This document shows, in pieces, positions 52,758 through 61,353 of a DNA stretch of 64,000 nucleotides (positions are counted from its first letter, which is position 1; each line of letters begins with the position of its first letter). The notes under the pieces were generated by a model, which saw only the letters and a list, made by a program, of their open reading frames with translations, was not told the DNA's origin and did not search any database. The stretch is from NCBI GenBank assembly GCA_003164785.1, contig PLUE01000030.1:1-64000 (forward strand). Direction: 5' to 3'. The stretch comes from Gammaproteobacteria bacterium (GTDB lineage Bacteria > Pseudomonadota > Gammaproteobacteria > Steroidobacterales > Steroidobacteraceae). The translations under genes were made by a program, and so were the position numbers.

Positions 52758-54143
52758 TCACGCAACCAACCGGTAGCACGGCGTGTACTCCGCTCCGGCG
52801 AGCTTCATGCGATGCTGGGCGACGAAGGAGCGCAGCAAATGATCGAGCGGCGCCATGATCGAGGCTTCGCCCGTCAGTTCGAACGGCCCATGTTTCTCGA
52901 TCGCGCTGATGCCGTATTCCTTGATATTGCCGGCCACGATGCCGGAAAACGCGCGGCGTAGATTCGCGGCCCGCTCGTGCAACGGTTGATCATGCGACAA
53001 ACGCAGCGCGCGCATCGTCTCGTGCGTGACCTGGAACGGCAGCTGGAAATCCAGCGGAATCTTCAGCAGCCAATTGAACCCGTAGGAGTCGCTCTCACGG
53101 CGCCGATAGGCGCGGACCTCCGCCAGACCCTTCACCATGGCGCGCGCGACGCCTGCGGGGTCGTCGATGATGATTTGATACTTCGACTGCGCCACCGGCC
53201 CCAACGTCGTCCCGATGAAGGCATGTATCTGGTCGAAGTAGTCCGCCGCATCGGCGGGACCGGTGAATACCACCGGGAACGGCATGTCTTGATTTGCCGG
53301 CTCGAGGAGAATGCCGAGCAGGTACAAGATCTCCTCGGCCGTGCCGGCGCCGCCTGGGAAAATCACGATGCCATGGCCCAGACGCACGAACGCTTCGAGG
53401 CGCTTTTCGATGTCCGGCATGATGATGAGCTGACTGACGATGGGATTGGGGGACTCGGCCGCGATGATCCCCGGCTCGGTGATCCCGAGATAGCGGCCGT
53501 TGACGATGCGCTGCTTGGAGTGCCCGATGGTCGCCCCTTTCATGGGACCCTTCATCGCGCCGGGACCGCAGCCCGTGCACACGTCGAGGCTGCGCAATCC
53601 GAGTTCATACCCGACCTTCTTCGTGTAATCGTATTCGACCCGCCGGATCGAATGACCACCCCAACACACGACGAGGTTGGGCCGCGCCGGCAGCTCGAGC
53701 ACCCGCGCGTTGCGCAGGATGTGAAACACCGCGTTGGTGATGCTGGTCGAGGCGGTCAGGTCGAAGCGGTCGCTCTCCATGATCTCGTTCGAAATGTAGA
53801 CCACGTCCCGCAGCACCGCGAACAGATGGTCCTTCAAACCACGGATCATCTCACCATCGACGAACGCGGCCGCCGGAGCGTTCTTGATCTCCAGCTTGAT
53901 GCCCCACGCTTGCCGCACGATTTTGAGGTCAAAATCCTTGTACTTTTGGAATATGACCCGCGCATCGTCCAGATCGCTGCCGGTATTGAGAACGGCGAGC
54001 GCGCATTTGCGCAGCAGCGGGTACAGACCTCCCTGACCCGAATCGAGCAGCTTTTCGATCTCCTGCTGCGACAGGTGCTCCAGGCTACCCTTGGGCGCGA
54101 CGCGCGCATCGACCAAATCTGACGAAAGAATCGTGGTTTCCAC
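52758..54143 (-). CDS. ppnN: Pyrimidine/purine nucleotide 5'-monophosphate nucleosidase PpnN
   Basis: 461 aa, the length of E. coli PpnN (YgdH). It hydrolyses nucleoside monophosphates to base and ribose-5-phosphate and is stimulated by (p)ppGpp in E. coli. The LOG-family core has VVCWGGHSIRRVEYDYTKKV, CTGCGPGAMKGPMKGA and FPGGAGTAEEILYLLG. N- and C-terminal extensions match the regulated form. GTG 54143 is preceded by AAGG at 6 nt and begins 8 nt after the L,D-transpeptidase stop; the longer frame to 54326 lies inside that gene. Confidence 0.94.
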   Translation of the reverse strand: METTILSSDLVDARVAPKGSLEHLSQQEIEKLLDSGQGGLYPLLRKCALAVLNTGSDLDDARVIFQKYKDFDLKIVRQAWGIKLEIKNAPAAAFVDGEMIRGLKDHLFAVLRDVVYISNEIMESDRFDLTASTSITNAVFHILRNARVLELPARPNLVVCWGGHSIRRVEYDYTKKVGYELGLRSLDVCTGCGPGAMKGPMKGATIGHSKQRIVNGRYLGITEPGIIAAESPNPIVSQLIIMPDIEKRLEAFVRLGHGIVIFPGGAGTAEEILYLLGILLEPANQDMPFPVVFTGPADAADYFDQIHAFIGTTLGPVAQSKYQIIIDDPAGVARAMVKGLAEVRAYRRRESDSYGFNWLLKIPLDFQLPFQVTHETMRALRLSHDQPLHERAANLRRAFSGIVAGNIKEYGISAIEKHGPFELTGEASIMAPLDHLLRSFVAQHRMKLAGAEYTPCYRLVA

Positions 54144-54151
54144 GCTGCACC

Positions 54152-54676
54152 TTACGGGTAGATATCGATGGGGATGCTGTCCTGGGTGCGCAGCCACACT
54201 TCGACCATGTCGGAATTGGACAGGGCGATGCACCCGTCCGTCCAATCGTTCGACGCATAGTAGGTCGCTGGATGCTTCGGCGTGTTGGGTGAGCCATGGA
54301 TCATGATGGACCCGCCCGGCGCCCAATGGTTCTTCTTGGCCCTGAGTTCGTCGTTCTTGTCGGGGTAGGATACCTGGATCGACAGGAAGTAATCGCTGCG
54401 GGTGTTACGGCGCGCCAGATAATACCGGCCCTCCGGAGTGCGGAAATCCCGCTCGCGCTCCTTGGTCCCCACCGGATTGAGGCCCAGAGCCACTTTGTAC
54501 TCCCCCAGCAACCGGTTGCCGTTGTACAGATACAGCTTGCGCTGCGCCTTGTGAACCACGACGTGATTGGCCGTCACGATGTCGCCGGCCACGGCCGGAC
54601 CAGCGGGCACGCCGGTCGCAAGAACCCCCATCGTCAACAGACTGATAACCGCGCCACGGCGGATTCGATTTAGCAT
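54152..54676 (-). CDS. Periplasmic L,D-transpeptidase (YkuD family)
   Basis: 174 aa. Signal peptide (about 1-30, cleaved near AGPAVAGD). The YkuD domain follows: HVVVHKAQRKLYLY, GYYLARR-like FRTPEGRYYLARRN, IMIHGSPN (catalytic His) and DWTDGCIALSN (catalytic Cys). It forms 3-3 murein cross-links or attaches protein to murein. ATG 54676 is the likely start; TTG 54682 is in frame. A TATAAT box lies only 6 nt upstream of the ATG, so the mRNA may be nearly leaderless. Confidence 0.9.
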   Translation of the reverse strand: MLNRIRRGAVISLLTMGVLATGVPAGPAVAGDIVTANHVVVHKAQRKLYLYNGNRLLGEYKVALGLNPVGTKERERDFRTPEGRYYLARRNTRSDYFLSIQVSYPDKNDELRAKKNHWAPGGSIMIHGSPNTPKHPATYYASNDWTDGCIALSNSDMVEVWLRTQDSIPIDIYP

Positions 54677-54682
54677 GGTCAA

Positions 54683-54690
54683 ATTATACC
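54683..54690 (-). promoter_or_regulatory. -10 box GGTATAAT of the L,D-transpeptidase gene
   Basis: GGTATAAT on the minus strand, six bases before ATG 54676. A start about 7 nt downstream of TATAAT would fall on or next to the ATG. The -35 region is poor. It mirrors the box at 54732-54739 on the other strand. Confidence 0.5.
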
Positions 54691-54731
54691 GTGTCCACGT
54701 TCCGACATAATCGGCTGTAGCTCACGGAGCA

Positions 54732-54739
54732 GGTATAAT
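54732..54739 (+). promoter_or_regulatory. -10 box GGTATAAT overlapping the lipoprotein start
   Basis: GGTATAAT on the plus strand overlaps ATG 54738 and lies 7 nt before ATG 54747. If used as -10, transcription would begin at ATG 54747 without a leader. GGAG at 54726-54729 instead favours ATG 54738 from an upstream promoter. The two readings conflict. Confidence 0.4.
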
Positions 54740-55316
54740 GCGACCGATGAAGCTGCCCTTGGTGCGAGTTGCCGTGATGATGGGTTTCCTGGTGGGTTGC
54801 GCCGGCACCATCAAGCCCTCCGACCGTCTCGATGAACAGACGGGCATGACCGTGGGCGCACTGCAGGAACCCATCGAGTTCGTGGAAAACGTGCAGAACG
54901 CCGGCTTCTCCAACTCCAAGCGGTCGAGCTTTGCCTATCTGGGACCCATCGAATGGGATCGGATGGGCGAGATCACCTACGCCATCTGGATACACGTCGC
55001 GCCCGGCAACGACAAACAAGTGGGCGACATCCACGCGCGCGGCGCGGTCACGCTGAACCTCGATGATGGCCCGATGCTGTTGTCGCCGGTCGATGCGCCC
55101 AGCGAGGGTCACGGACCCTACAAGCCGGTGGTGTCCTGGGGCCAGACCTCCTATTACGAAGTCAATGCCGACATGCTCAGGCGCATGGCGGCCAGCGCGA
55201 AGTTCGCCTTGGATTTTCGGGCGCTCGACAATTCGACGGTCAACTTTCTTCCGAGTCACGACACGCGCGCGACGTTGACGGAGTTCGCGCGCACCCGGGG
55301 CATCACTGACGATTGA
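54738..55316 (+). CDS. Hypothetical periplasmic lipoprotein
   Basis: 192 aa. A short signal peptide ends in a lipobox MMGFLVGCAG (Cys about 21), so it is a lipoprotein. The mature part has no recognised domain: acidic and aromatic, with SSFAYLGPIEWDRMGEITYAIWIHV, VGDIHARGAVTLNLDDGP and YYEVNADMLRRMAASAKFAL, suggesting a beta-rich domain. ATG 54738 has GGAG eight nt upstream; ATG 54747 is alternative. It is divergent from the L,D-transpeptidase and its 3' end overlaps the convergent mltD by 14 nt. Confidence 0.8.
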   Translation: MRPMKLPLVRVAVMMGFLVGCAGTIKPSDRLDEQTGMTVGALQEPIEFVENVQNAGFSNSKRSSFAYLGPIEWDRMGEITYAIWIHVAPGNDKQVGDIHARGAVTLNLDDGPMLLSPVDAPSEGHGPYKPVVSWGQTSYYEVNADMLRRMAASAKFALDFRALDNSTVNFLPSHDTRATLTEFARTRGITDD

Positions 55317-57336
55317 TGGCGACGACCTGCGGCAGCGTGATGGTGGTTCCGGGCCGCATGTCGTTGAAGTTCACGTCAGGGTTGTATTGCGCCACCAGCC
55401 ACACCGGCAGGTCATTCTTTTGTAGGGCGATGGTCCACAACGAGTCGCCGTGCTTTAACGCATAGGTCTCCGTACCGGCGATGCGATGCGAGGCGAAGAA
55501 GCTCTCCTGCAGATGATGGTGATATTCACGTCGTGCCGCGATGAACTGCGCCGCGCCGACGTGCGATAGATCGAGCTTTATCTTCTTGCCCTGGGTCACC
55601 ATGGCGTTCTTGTGCAGCTTGTTGAGCGCACGCAAATCCGCCGAATTGACCTGCGACCAGTCCGCAAAATGACCGAGCGTCTCCCCGGCTTGCACGATGG
55701 CCGTGCTATCGGCACCGACCTCGTAGTTGGTGGTATCAGGACTGCCGGTCGGACTCGCCACCGGCAACAGCGCGTCAGGATTGATTTGCCGGGCCGACAC
55801 CGGCTCCTTGGGCGGTGGCGCGACCTTCTCGGCGACGACGGCCGGCGGGGGCACGGCTTCGGAGACCGGCGCCGGCAGCGCCGCGCTCGGCCGCGACGGC
55901 CTTGGGGGCTCCGCCACGGGTGCGCTCGGCGGGGCGGGCGCGTTGGCGGCCAAGGACGGGCTTGCGCCCGCCCCGGCGCTGTCGGCACGCGAGGCAGGCA
56001 TTGGGATGTGCACCAGCGTGCCGCGCGGAACCGAGATCCCCTGGCTCCAGCCATTCGCCGCCAGCAACCGAGCGATGCTGATGCCGCTGGCGGCGGCGAC
56101 GCCGGCCAGCGTTTCCCCTCGACGCAACCGGTGGCTTCCGTCGTTGCGCTGCGCCACGTAGCGCTGCGCCAGCGGCAGATGCGACCATCCCGCCTCGATT
56201 TCGAACTGAGGCTGGGCCCCCGGCAGCCGGAATCTATAACCGCGCGGCACCAACCGGCTGCCATCCCAAATGGGCGGCCGCAGCGCCGGATTCAGCACCC
56301 GCAAGGCTCCCACGTCGGCCTTGAATGCCTTCGCCAGCACGTCGACGGAGATATAGTCGGGCAATTCCACCGTGGTGCTCTCGGTTTCGGGAAGCCGGGT
56401 GATGGGGCCGAAATATTTCTCCGCATTGCGATCCACTTCGAGAGCGGCGAGAAACGCCACGTAAAAGTTGCGGGACGCAAAGCCAAACGTCTTGCCGCGG
56501 TAGCGTTTGACGATGACCGCGATGTCGCTGGTGCCCAGTTCGTCCTGGATGCTGCGCAGCCCTCCCGGCCCGTGATTATAGGCGGTCACGGCCAGTGGCC
56601 AGGTCCCGACCAGACGATAGTTGTACAACATCAGGTTCGCCGCGGCATCGGTCGCACTGTAGGGATCCAGCCGCTCATCCACCAAGCTGTCGACGCGCAT
56701 GTAGCGTTTCGCCGTCGCCGGCATGAACTGCCACAGCCCGGCCGCGCCCACCTTCGAATAGGCCGCCAGGTTGAACGATGACTCGACGTGGGGCAGCGCG
56801 GCGATCTCCGCGGGGACGCCGCGTTGCATAAGCGTCTGCGCAATCTGTTTCTCCCACACCGCCGCCCGTATCAAACCCTCGTGGAATCGATCCGCCTGCC
56901 CGAGCTGGAATCGGATCCGATCGATGGCATCCCGGTAATCCGCCGCGGTCGCACCGTCGCCGAACGCATGCAGAATGCGCTTCTCGTGCGGGGTCAGATC
57001 GTCGGTCGAGCCTGCGGCGAATCTGCGCAGCAATGCCGCATAGCGCGCCTTCGCCTCGCCGACACGCCGTTCGCGCTGCGCCGGGGATGATCCAGGATCG
57101 AAGCGCAGCACTTCGTAGACCAAGCCGAGATTCCAATCATCGTGCAGCAGGCCCTGGTCGGTGGTGACCTCCGTGTACACCCGGATCCAGAAGCGCACAT
57201 CCCGCTCCAGTTCGGGTGGATGCGCGAAGGGATCGGCGTCAGCGGCGGCGCCCCAGGTGCTCGCAAACGGCGCAAGCAGAAGCCCGAACGTCGCCACTCT
57301 CAGAAATCGCCCTACACTCAAGCTTAGTCCCAGCAA
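55303..57336 (-). CDS. mltD: MltD-like membrane-bound lytic murein transglycosylase
   Basis: 677 aa. An N-terminal signal (about 1-30) without a lipobox Cys, a helical region, then an SLT domain with catalytic Glu in PHVESSFNLAAYSKVGAAGLWQF and the YNHGPGG loop. Three LysM-like repeats follow: HRLRRGETLAGVA (about 400), IVQAGETLGHFADW (about 550) and YALKHGDSLWTIA (about 625), separated by a Pro/Ala-rich linker (about 445-540). It cleaves glycan strands to 1,6-anhydro products that AmpD/AnmK recycle. The start is a TTG (57336 or 57321); no ATG precedes the signal peptide. Confidence 0.92.
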   Translation of the reverse strand: MLGLSLSVGRFLRVATFGLLLAPFASTWGAAADADPFAHPPELERDVRFWIRVYTEVTTDQGLLHDDWNLGLVYEVLRFDPGSSPAQRERRVGEAKARYAALLRRFAAGSTDDLTPHEKRILHAFGDGATAADYRDAIDRIRFQLGQADRFHEGLIRAAVWEKQIAQTLMQRGVPAEIAALPHVESSFNLAAYSKVGAAGLWQFMPATAKRYMRVDSLVDERLDPYSATDAAANLMLYNYRLVGTWPLAVTAYNHGPGGLRSIQDELGTSDIAVIVKRYRGKTFGFASRNFYVAFLAALEVDRNAEKYFGPITRLPETESTTVELPDYISVDVLAKAFKADVGALRVLNPALRPPIWDGSRLVPRGYRFRLPGAQPQFEIEAGWSHLPLAQRYVAQRNDGSHRLRRGETLAGVAAASGISIARLLAANGWSQGISVPRGTLVHIPMPASRADSAGAGASPSLAANAPAPPSAPVAEPPRPSRPSAALPAPVSEAVPPPAVVAEKVAPPPKEPVSARQINPDALLPVASPTGSPDTTNYEVGADSTAIVQAGETLGHFADWSQVNSADLRALNKLHKNAMVTQGKKIKLDLSHVGAAQFIAARREYHHHLQESFFASHRIAGTETYALKHGDSLWTIALQKNDLPVWLVAQYNPDVNFNDMRPGTTITLPQVVAINRQ

Positions 57337-57418
57337 AATCGATGACCTCGACAGTGAACGCGCGTCGTATTATGTCAGCTTCGCGACGGCGGTACTGTGA
57401 CCCACGGCAACTCAACGA

Positions 57419-58117
57419 TCATGGGAGTGCGCGGATGCGGATGTTGCGCAACGCCAACGCCCCGGGATGATCGCCCTGGATGCCGATGAAGCCTCGCGTC
57501 GCGAGGCCGTAATGCGGGTACTTCGAGAACTTGCTGGCGGCCACCCTCGCCTTCCAATCCGGACTGCCCAGTTCGTAGCTCACGACTTGGCGACCGTTCA
57601 ACCAATGTTCGACGTGCGACCCGTTGACCAGGATGAGTGTCGTGTTCCATTCGCCGAACGGCTTCACCACGCCCGCCGGCGAGGGGTAGATGCCATAGGC
57701 CGAACCGCTCGCGGTCAACTGGCTGCGGCCGTCGGGCGCATTGACGTCGTCGAGGAGTTGATACTCCGGTCCGCTCCAGTAAAGGTGATCGTATTCCCGT
57801 GTGACCCGGTACAGCACGCCGCTGTTGCCGTCCTTGCCGATCTTCCAGTCGAGTTCGAGCTCGAAGCTGCCGAACGTGTCGCGCGTCAGCAGGTCTTCGA
57901 CGTTGCCGTCCTTCACCAACGCGCCGTCGACGACGTGCCAACCGGCGGGCAGAACCCCCGATATCCAACCGCGAAACGCATCGGTGTTCTTGCCGTCGAA
58001 GAGGGGGCGCCAGGCAGAAGCGGCGCGTGCGTTGGTCGCGCTTGCCGTAAAGGCCACCGCCAGCATGGCCGCGACGACGAATCGGCGTGTAACGGGTCTG
58101 GTCAAGTTGTTCTGCAT
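57419..58117 (-). CDS. Secreted DUF1080 protein (3-keto-disaccharide hydrolase-like)
   Basis: 232 aa. Signal peptide (about 1-32, cleaved near ARAAS) and one DUF1080 concanavalin-like beta-sandwich: WRPLFDGKNTDAFRGW, GKDGNSGVLYRV, GPEYQLLDD, EWNTTLILVNGSHVEHWLNG and GFIGIQGDHPG. Bacterial members hydrolyse 3-keto-glycosides made by FAD glycoside 3-dehydrogenases. Such a dehydrogenase pair lies immediately upstream on the same strand (16-nt gap), so a shared pathway is likely. Confidence 0.9.
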   Translation of the reverse strand: MQNNLTRPVTRRFVVAAMLAVAFTASATNARAASAWRPLFDGKNTDAFRGWISGVLPAGWHVVDGALVKDGNVEDLLTRDTFGSFELELDWKIGKDGNSGVLYRVTREYDHLYWSGPEYQLLDDVNAPDGRSQLTASGSAYGIYPSPAGVVKPFGEWNTTLILVNGSHVEHWLNGRQVVSYELGSPDWKARVAASKFSKYPHYGLATRGFIGIQGDHPGALALRNIRIRALP

Positions 58118-58133
58118 GGTTCCTCACGTAGGC

Positions 58134-58766
58134 TCATGTGGCGGGCTCCAGCCCAAGTTTGCGCAGCACCTCGGGCGGCGGGCCTGCGAAGTTCACCTGC
58201 GGTACGTTGCCGATGTAACCGATGTCCTGTCGACCCACGGGCGTCGAATAAAAGCCGCCGGCGGTCAGATCACGATAGCGTCCGAAAAACCTCGCAGCAT
58301 CGGCGTACGCCGGCTGCACCTTCTCCTCGCGGCAAATATCATCGCAGATCGCCCGCTGTTGGGCGTCACGGAGATCGGCGAAAGGCTGACCGAACCGGCG
58401 CCGCGCTTCCCGGTCCATCCACGCCAGCCCCTCGAGCATGACTGGACGATCTTCCAGCTGACGGGGATACGGCGCGCTGATCCACTCGTCGAGAAAATCG
58501 ACCACGCCGACGGCCACCGCGCCGGGCGAGCGCTCGTCGCCTGGTAGAATCACGTCGCATAACGCGGACGCGGTACGCCGTTGCGCCGCGTCCAGCAGCA
58601 GCGGCCACAACTCGCCCCGTCGGTAGGTCTTCAGCAGATCCGGGTCGGTTCCGTAGCCCCCCGTCACGGGAGCCGCCTGGCCATCGGCGCCGCGCGCACG
58701 CGGATTCCACAGAGGCAACGCCGCGGAGGCCGCGAGCATCCACTTGAGCGATGTACGTCGATCCAT
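58134..58766 (-). CDS. Gluconate 2-dehydrogenase subunit 3 family protein (Tat substrate)
   Basis: 210 aa small subunit of an FAD dehydrogenase. The N-terminus MDRRTSLKWMLAASAALPLW carries a twin-arginine (RRTSLK) and hydrophobic core, so it is probably Tat-exported with its large subunit, which has no signal of its own. The domain (about 55-190) includes DVILPGDERSPGAVAVGVVDFLDEW. It overlaps the GMC stop (TGATG) and has GGAG just before ATG 58766, implying coupled translation. Confidence 0.9.
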   Translation of the reverse strand: MDRRTSLKWMLAASAALPLWNPRARGADGQAAPVTGGYGTDPDLLKTYRRGELWPLLLDAAQRRTASALCDVILPGDERSPGAVAVGVVDFLDEWISAPYPRQLEDRPVMLEGLAWMDREARRRFGQPFADLRDAQQRAICDDICREEKVQPAYADAARFFGRYRDLTAGGFYSTPVGRQDIGYIGNVPQVNFAGPPPEVLRKLGLEPAT

Positions 58767-60568
58767 CACAACTCCTTGCGACGCATCCGATCGAGGATAT
58801 GGTCGGCGGCGCGCCAGGCGAGCGCCATGATCGTCAACGTGGGGTTCTTGTCGGCATTCGACGCGAACACCGCCCCGTCGGTCACGAACAGGTTCTTGAC
58901 GTCCCACGTCTGCCCCCACTGGTTGGTGACCGAGGTCCCGCGATTTGCGCCCATGATCGCGCCCCCCACTTCATGGATGATCGAGCCGCCCGGCGCGATC
59001 GCCTTGGCGCCGTCGGTCACCGCCCCATCCTTCACGCGGCCGCCCATGGCCTCGATGATGGCGGTGAACGTCTTCTGCATATGGGCGGCCTGCCGCGTTT
59101 CGTGCGGCGACCACTGCCAATGAAAGCGCAGGACCGGGACGCCCCATTTGTCCTTGACGGCGGGATCGATCTCACAATACGACTGCTCGTTGGGAATCAT
59201 CTCGCCGCGACCGTCGAAGCTCACGAACGAACCATAAAAACGCCGCGCGTCCTGTTTGAATTGCTTGCCATAGCTGCCGCCGGTCAGCCATTCGACGCCT
59301 TCCATGGTGCCGACGCCCGGCATGCGCCTGCCGCTGCCGATCTCGATGTGGTAGCCGCGCGCGAAGTCGAGCTGGCCCGCATGCTGCTCCTTGTACAGCC
59401 ACGACGGTGCATACAGGGCATGTCCGCTGGCTCCGTCCTCGTTTTGCGGCGGCAGACCCTCGAGCAAAGGCACCTGGCCGCGAACCGTGCTGCCCACGGT
59501 GTCCATGAGATAGCGGCCGACCTTGCCGCTCGAGTTGGCCAGCCCGTCCGGAAATCGGGCGCTCTTGGAATTGAGCAGGAGTCTCACGGTTTCGCACGCA
59601 CTTGCGGCGAGCACCACCACCCGCGCGGCGGCATGGCGCTCCTTGCCGTCCATTCTGTCGATGAACGTGACGCCGCTGGCGCGCCCGGTCTTGCCGACCA
59701 CCACCCGACTGACCATGGCGTCGGTGACGATGTCGAGCTTGCCGGTGGCCAGCGCCGGCGGCAAGTGCACCGTCGGCGATTGATAATTCGCACGAATCGA
59801 GCAACCGCTGCCGCACGGAGTCGCCCAGAAACACGCCGCCCGTCGCTGCATGTCGGCGGCGATGATGCGCTGGGCCTTGGCGTTGCCCGGATGCAGCAGC
59901 GCCGGTGAATTCTTGTGGTCGAGCTGGCGCGTGAGCACCGCACGGTGTGCGGGAATGATCGGGACCCCGACGCGCGGCGCGCGCTGCGCAATCAACAGAT
60001 CGCTGACCAAGGGCGCCGGCGGCGGCAGCAAGCATCCTTCCGGTGAATTCGGCGTGTTCTCCAGCCCCTCGGAGGTGCCGTAGACGCCCACCAACCGCTC
60101 CACCTTGTCGTAGTACGGGGCGACGTCGTCATATGAAATCGGCCAGTCGAATCCCAGACCATCACGGCTGAAGGGCTTGAAGTCGTACGGACCGTTGCGC
60201 AGGGAAATGCGGCCCCAATGGTTGGTGCGGCCACCCAGCATGCGGGCGCGCCACCAGTCGAAGCGGCCGCTCGCTTCCTGCGTGGTCTGCACATAGGGCT
60301 CGCCCGGCACAGTCCAACCCCCGTCCACGGTGGCGTCGTAAAAGCCGAAGCGCTTGTCGGGCGTGCTGACGCCGCCGAGCGGCGCCTGGTCCGGGGTGTT
60401 GAACATGGGTGTCTCGGTCCCGGGGACGTACTTCCTGCCCGCCTCCAACATGAGCACCCGGGCGCCTTCCATGCTGAGGGTATAGGCGGTTTGTCCGCCC
60501 GCGGCACCGGAACCCACGACGATCACGTCGTATTCCTTGTCGATTTTCGCAGCAGTGACGAAAGGCAT
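58766..60568 (-). CDS. GMC-family FAD dehydrogenase (probable glycoside 3-dehydrogenase)
   Basis: 600 aa. N-terminal FAD motif DVIVVGSGAAGGQTAYTL and VLMLEAG, the GMC substrate region with ARMLGGRTNHWG, and a C-terminal GMC domain with IHEVGGAIMG and TDGAVFASNADKNPTLTIMALAWR. It resembles the large subunit of membrane gluconate/glucoside dehydrogenases that pair with a subunit-3 protein. The following DUF1080 gene argues for 3-position oxidation of a glycoside. Electrons would pass to a cytochrome; no cytochrome c gene is in the visible operon. ATG 60568 follows mipA by 5 nt; the longer frame to 60838 lies inside mipA. Confidence 0.9.
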   Translation of the reverse strand: MPFVTAAKIDKEYDVIVVGSGAAGGQTAYTLSMEGARVLMLEAGRKYVPGTETPMFNTPDQAPLGGVSTPDKRFGFYDATVDGGWTVPGEPYVQTTQEASGRFDWWRARMLGGRTNHWGRISLRNGPYDFKPFSRDGLGFDWPISYDDVAPYYDKVERLVGVYGTSEGLENTPNSPEGCLLPPPAPLVSDLLIAQRAPRVGVPIIPAHRAVLTRQLDHKNSPALLHPGNAKAQRIIAADMQRRAACFWATPCGSGCSIRANYQSPTVHLPPALATGKLDIVTDAMVSRVVVGKTGRASGVTFIDRMDGKERHAAARVVVLAASACETVRLLLNSKSARFPDGLANSSGKVGRYLMDTVGSTVRGQVPLLEGLPPQNEDGASGHALYAPSWLYKEQHAGQLDFARGYHIEIGSGRRMPGVGTMEGVEWLTGGSYGKQFKQDARRFYGSFVSFDGRGEMIPNEQSYCEIDPAVKDKWGVPVLRFHWQWSPHETRQAAHMQKTFTAIIEAMGGRVKDGAVTDGAKAIAPGGSIIHEVGGAIMGANRGTSVTNQWGQTWDVKNLFVTDGAVFASNADKNPTLTIMALAWRAADHILDRMRRKEL

Positions 60569-60573
60569 GCGGT

Positions 60574-61353
60574 TTACTTCACCTTGTAGGCGAGCCACGC
60601 CAGCACGGTGGTCTGCGCGCGGCGCTGCGTCACCGGACTGTCGACGGCGGTGCCATGCAGGCGGGCGGCATATTCCGAGGCACCGACGCTCCAGCGGGAC
60701 GATAGTTCGTAGGTTTCGAGTCCGTTCCAATGAAAATCGACGAGGCCGGCGCGCGCAACATACGGCGTGAGGGGCGACACTGCGGCCTGGAAATCCGTCA
60801 CGCCGAAGAAGGTGTGCATGTAGCGCGTATCGGCCCAATTGATGCCCGGTCCCACGCTAATCATCGTCTTTGGTATCAGCGGCATGCTTGCCCACAGGTT
60901 CGCCTGCGCCAAAGTTCCCTGGCGGCGCGCCGCCACATCCGTGGCAACGCTGGTGTCACCCGTGATGAACGAGACCGTGCGGGTACCGAACAACTTGAAG
61001 CGCTCGGTCTCGTCGATGTTGCGAAGATGGCGGAACCGTTCGTCGTCCCTGGACAGTCGTTCCGTCAAGTCGTATTCCAACGCCGCTCCGACTTGGGTGC
61101 TCGCGCTCTTGTATGCGTAGACGCCGAGTATATCCTCCGCGCTCGAATATAAGTTGTTGCCATACTCCGCGTCGATGAACGGTATCGGCACGCTCCTCGT
61201 GCTGCGCGCGCCCGGATAGCTCGGCGTCAGATAGATCCCCGGCCCCACCGAGATGTGTGCGTCATCGGGCAGCTCGTCTGCCGCAGCCATGTCGCCGAGA
61301 ACCCCCAAACACATGAAAAGCTGCGCGGCGCACAGCAGCAGGGCTCGCCTCAT
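60574..61353 (-). CDS. MipA/OmpV family outer-membrane protein
   Basis: 259 aa. A signal peptide (about 1-25, MRRALLLCAAQLFMCLGVLG...) and a beta-barrel pattern of alternating strands: ISVGPGIYLTPSYPGARSTRSVPIPFIDAEY, ISVGPGINWADTRYMHTFFGV and a C-terminal strand TTVLAWLAYKVK. These match MipA/OmpV, originally seen as MltA-interacting but also used as porins for small molecules or antibiotics. Its ATG overlaps the stop of the broken ArnT-like frame (ATGA), and it precedes the GMC gene by 5 nt, so it may supply the substrate to the dehydrogenase. Confidence 0.88.
   Translation of the reverse strand: MRRALLLCAAQLFMCLGVLGDMAAADELPDDAHISVGPGIYLTPSYPGARSTRSVPIPFIDAEYGNNLYSSAEDILGVYAYKSASTQVGAALEYDLTERLSRDDERFRHLRNIDETERFKLFGTRTVSFITGDTSVATDVAARRQGTLAQANLWASMPLIPKTMISVGPGINWADTRYMHTFFGVTDFQAAVSPLTPYVARAGLVDFHWNGLETYELSSRWSVGASEYAARLHGTAVDSPVTQRRAQTTVLAWLAYKVK

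Noticed and set aside
52628-52858. Plus-strand 76-aa frame between the small genes and ppnN.
   Set aside because: No ribosome binding site, Arg/Ala-rich shadow composition, and its last third is antisense to ppnN.
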